64,000 nucleotides of DNA. Source: Legionella sp. MW5194 (GTDB lineage Bacteria; Pseudomonadota; Gammaproteobacteria; Legionellales; Legionellaceae). The notes below the pieces were generated by a model, which searched no databases, had not been told where the DNA came from, and saw only the letters and a list, made by a program, of their open reading frames with translations. Both the position numbers and the translations under genes were made by a program. Every line of letters begins with the position of its first letter. The stretch's first letter is position 1. The stretch covers positions 2,046,001 to 2,110,000 of the forward strand of contig NZ_CP045732.1 of NCBI RefSeq assembly GCF_016864235.1, given 5' to 3'. Below are positions 63,066-64,000 of the stretch, piece by piece.

Positions 63066-63689
63066 CTACATGTCTCCTAAGGCCTGAACAATTAATTTCA
63101 TTTGATGATGATCTTTAATCCCGGGGGCTGATTCAATGCCGCTGCACACATCCACCGCATAGGGGCGATAAACACTAACCGCCTCCCTGACATTGCCGGC
63201 AGTAAGCCCGCCCGCCATTATCACCGCTTTATCGAGAGATGGAGGGATGGTATGCCAATCAAAGATCTTGCCGCTGCCGCCTCGCGAATCGCAGGGCGTA
63301 TCCAGGAGAATGGCCCTGGCCGCGGCATAATCCTCTGCAGCCTTTAAAATAGCCTCGGCAGAAACCGCCGGGATAGCCTTAATGTAAGGAAAGGCAAATT
63401 GGTTACAAAACGCTGGGGATTCATCACCATGAAACTGCAGGCATTGAATCGGTAATTTTTTCACAATGTCATCAATCAGCGCCGGCTGCGGATTGACGAC
63501 CACAGCGACAGCGCTCATAAACGGAGGCATCACCTGCATTAATTCACACGCTTGCTGAACTGAAATGGATCGCTTGCTTTGGTTATAAAAAATAAATCCT
63601 GCCGCATCAGCCCCGATGGCTGCTGCTTGCCTGATGTCTTCTTCGCGGGTCATACCGCACATCTTTATTCTAATGCGATTTGAGGTCAA
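63066..63689 (-). CDS. trpF: Phosphoribosylanthranilate isomerase
   Basis: A 207-aa TIM barrel. RIKMCGMTREEDI (catalytic Cys), GADAAGFIFYNQSKRSI, QFHGDES, LLDTPCDSRGGSGKIFDWHTI (catalytic Asp) and AGGLTAGNV are intact. The start is TTG at 63689, immediately after the truA stop: the first strand RIRIKMCG must be included, no ATG lies upstream in frame, and GGAG is about 8 nt before. A rare start may limit TrpF level. Confidence 0.92.
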   Translation of the reverse strand: MTSNRIRIKMCGMTREEDIRQAAAIGADAAGFIFYNQSKRSISVQQACELMQVMPPFMSAVAVVVNPQPALIDDIVKKLPIQCLQFHGDESPAFCNQFAFPYIKAIPAVSAEAILKAAEDYAAARAILLDTPCDSRGGSGKIFDWHTIPPSLDKAVIMAGGLTAGNVREAVSVYRPYAVDVCSGIESAPGIKDHHQMKLIVQALGDM

Positions 63690-64000
63690 TCAACGCTCTC
63701 CAAGAAACAAAGGTCCAGGTGGCATTTGCATAACCCCGTACTCCTTGGGATAAGTAACCGCTACCAGATAAAGGCCATAAGGCGGCGCTGTTTCTGCACC
63801 AAGACGTCTGTCGCGAGCCAAAAGCACTTCTTTTACCCACTCTACCGGCTTTTTGCCCGAGCCCACGGCAATGAGCACGCCGGCAATGTTTCTCACCATG
63901 TGATGAAGAAAGGCATTGGCGGTAATGTCAATCACGATTAAATCACCCATACGAGCCACCTGCAATTGGTGCACGTTGCGCATGGGCGTATTGGATTGGC
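63690..64000 (-). CDS. truA: tRNA pseudouridine synthase A, 3' part (runs off the window)
   Basis: The C-terminal about 103 residues of TruA, which makes pseudouridine 38-40 in tRNA anticodon arms. QSNTPMRNVHQLQVARMGDL, ITANAFLHHMVRNIAGVLIAVGSGKK and APPYGLYLVAVTYP match the C-terminal domain. The frame stays open to the window edge, so the gene begins beyond base 64000. The internal Met at 63983 is not the start. Confidence 0.93.
   Translation of the reverse strand, partial: QSNTPMRNVHQLQVARMGDLIVIDITANAFLHHMVRNIAGVLIAVGSGKKPVEWVKEVLLARDRRLGAETAPPYGLYLVAVTYPKEYGVMQMPPGPLFLGER

Noticed and set aside
61047..63689. trp attenuator or T-box leader
   Set aside because: The genes are joined without leader space; the operon start lies outside the window.

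Overview
The window looks like chromosomal DNA of a Legionella species other than L. pneumophila. The protein set is strongly Legionella-like: a GamA-type secreted glucoamylase beside an Entner-Doudoroff operon, an iolT-G-CB-D-E inositol operon, an isolated lspD-lspE pair for type II secretion, Pht-type MFS permeases, several effector-like orphans, and an SH2-like protein. By eye the base composition is close to half G+C, richer than L. pneumophila; no exact figure was computed. No insertion sequence, prophage, CRISPR array or rRNA gene was found. There is one tRNA, tRNA-Met(CAT).

Layout. (1) 0.2-5 kb: a VOC protein, epmC, a DnaA-box cluster with a perfect 20-bp-arm palindrome, a poly-gamma-glutamate-hydrolase-like enzyme, an avidin-like exported protein without tryptophan, a PdxH-like flavoprotein and an orphan effector candidate. 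(2) 5-13.8 kb: gamA and, convergent to it, zwf-pgl-edd-glk-eda-sugar transporter. (3) 13.9-17 kb: the SH2-like protein, a methyltransferase and an exported alpha/alpha-toroid protein. (4) 17-24.2 kb: the myo-inositol operon with a fused IolC-IolB. (5) 24.2-36.9 kb: accessory genes, including a histone-deacetylase-fold enzyme, a 2H phosphoesterase, an FMN glutamate-synthase-like protein, a membrane-tethered ATP-grasp enzyme, a coiled-coil orphan, an HPPD-like VOC enzyme, a haem-oxygenase-fold diiron-like enzyme, a six-TM histidine kinase and a Pht permease. (6) 37-45.7 kb: on the minus strand, an antiporter, ampE, a Cys-rich lipoprotein, aceE-aceF-lpd and rimI. (7) 46-56 kb: a second Pht permease, then miaB-rluD-yfiH-degP, tRNA-Met, and lspD-lspE. 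(8) 56-64 kb on the minus strand: truA(partial)-trpF-trpB-trpA-glnS-cysS and a secreted beta-propeller-like protein.

How the genes work together. GamA can release glucose from glycogen or starch outside the cell. The sugar porter imports it, and Glk, Zwf, Pgl, Edd and Eda convert it to pyruvate and glyceraldehyde-3-phosphate. PDH takes pyruvate to acetyl-CoA. The nearby iol operon adds myo-inositol as a host-derived carbon source. LspD/LspE belong to the type II system that would be expected to export GamA. Several genes resemble tools for acting on eukaryotic host signalling (SH2-like, HDAC-like, orphan effector candidates), but translocation cannot be shown from sequence alone.

The best candidates for new biology are the SH2-only protein, the tryptophan-free avidin-fold protein, the oriC-like DnaA-box palindrome, the 419-aa HPPD-like protein, the haem-oxygenase-fold enzyme with an altered C-terminal ligand motif beside an LqsS-like kinase, and the SPOR-like domain on the LspD secretin.
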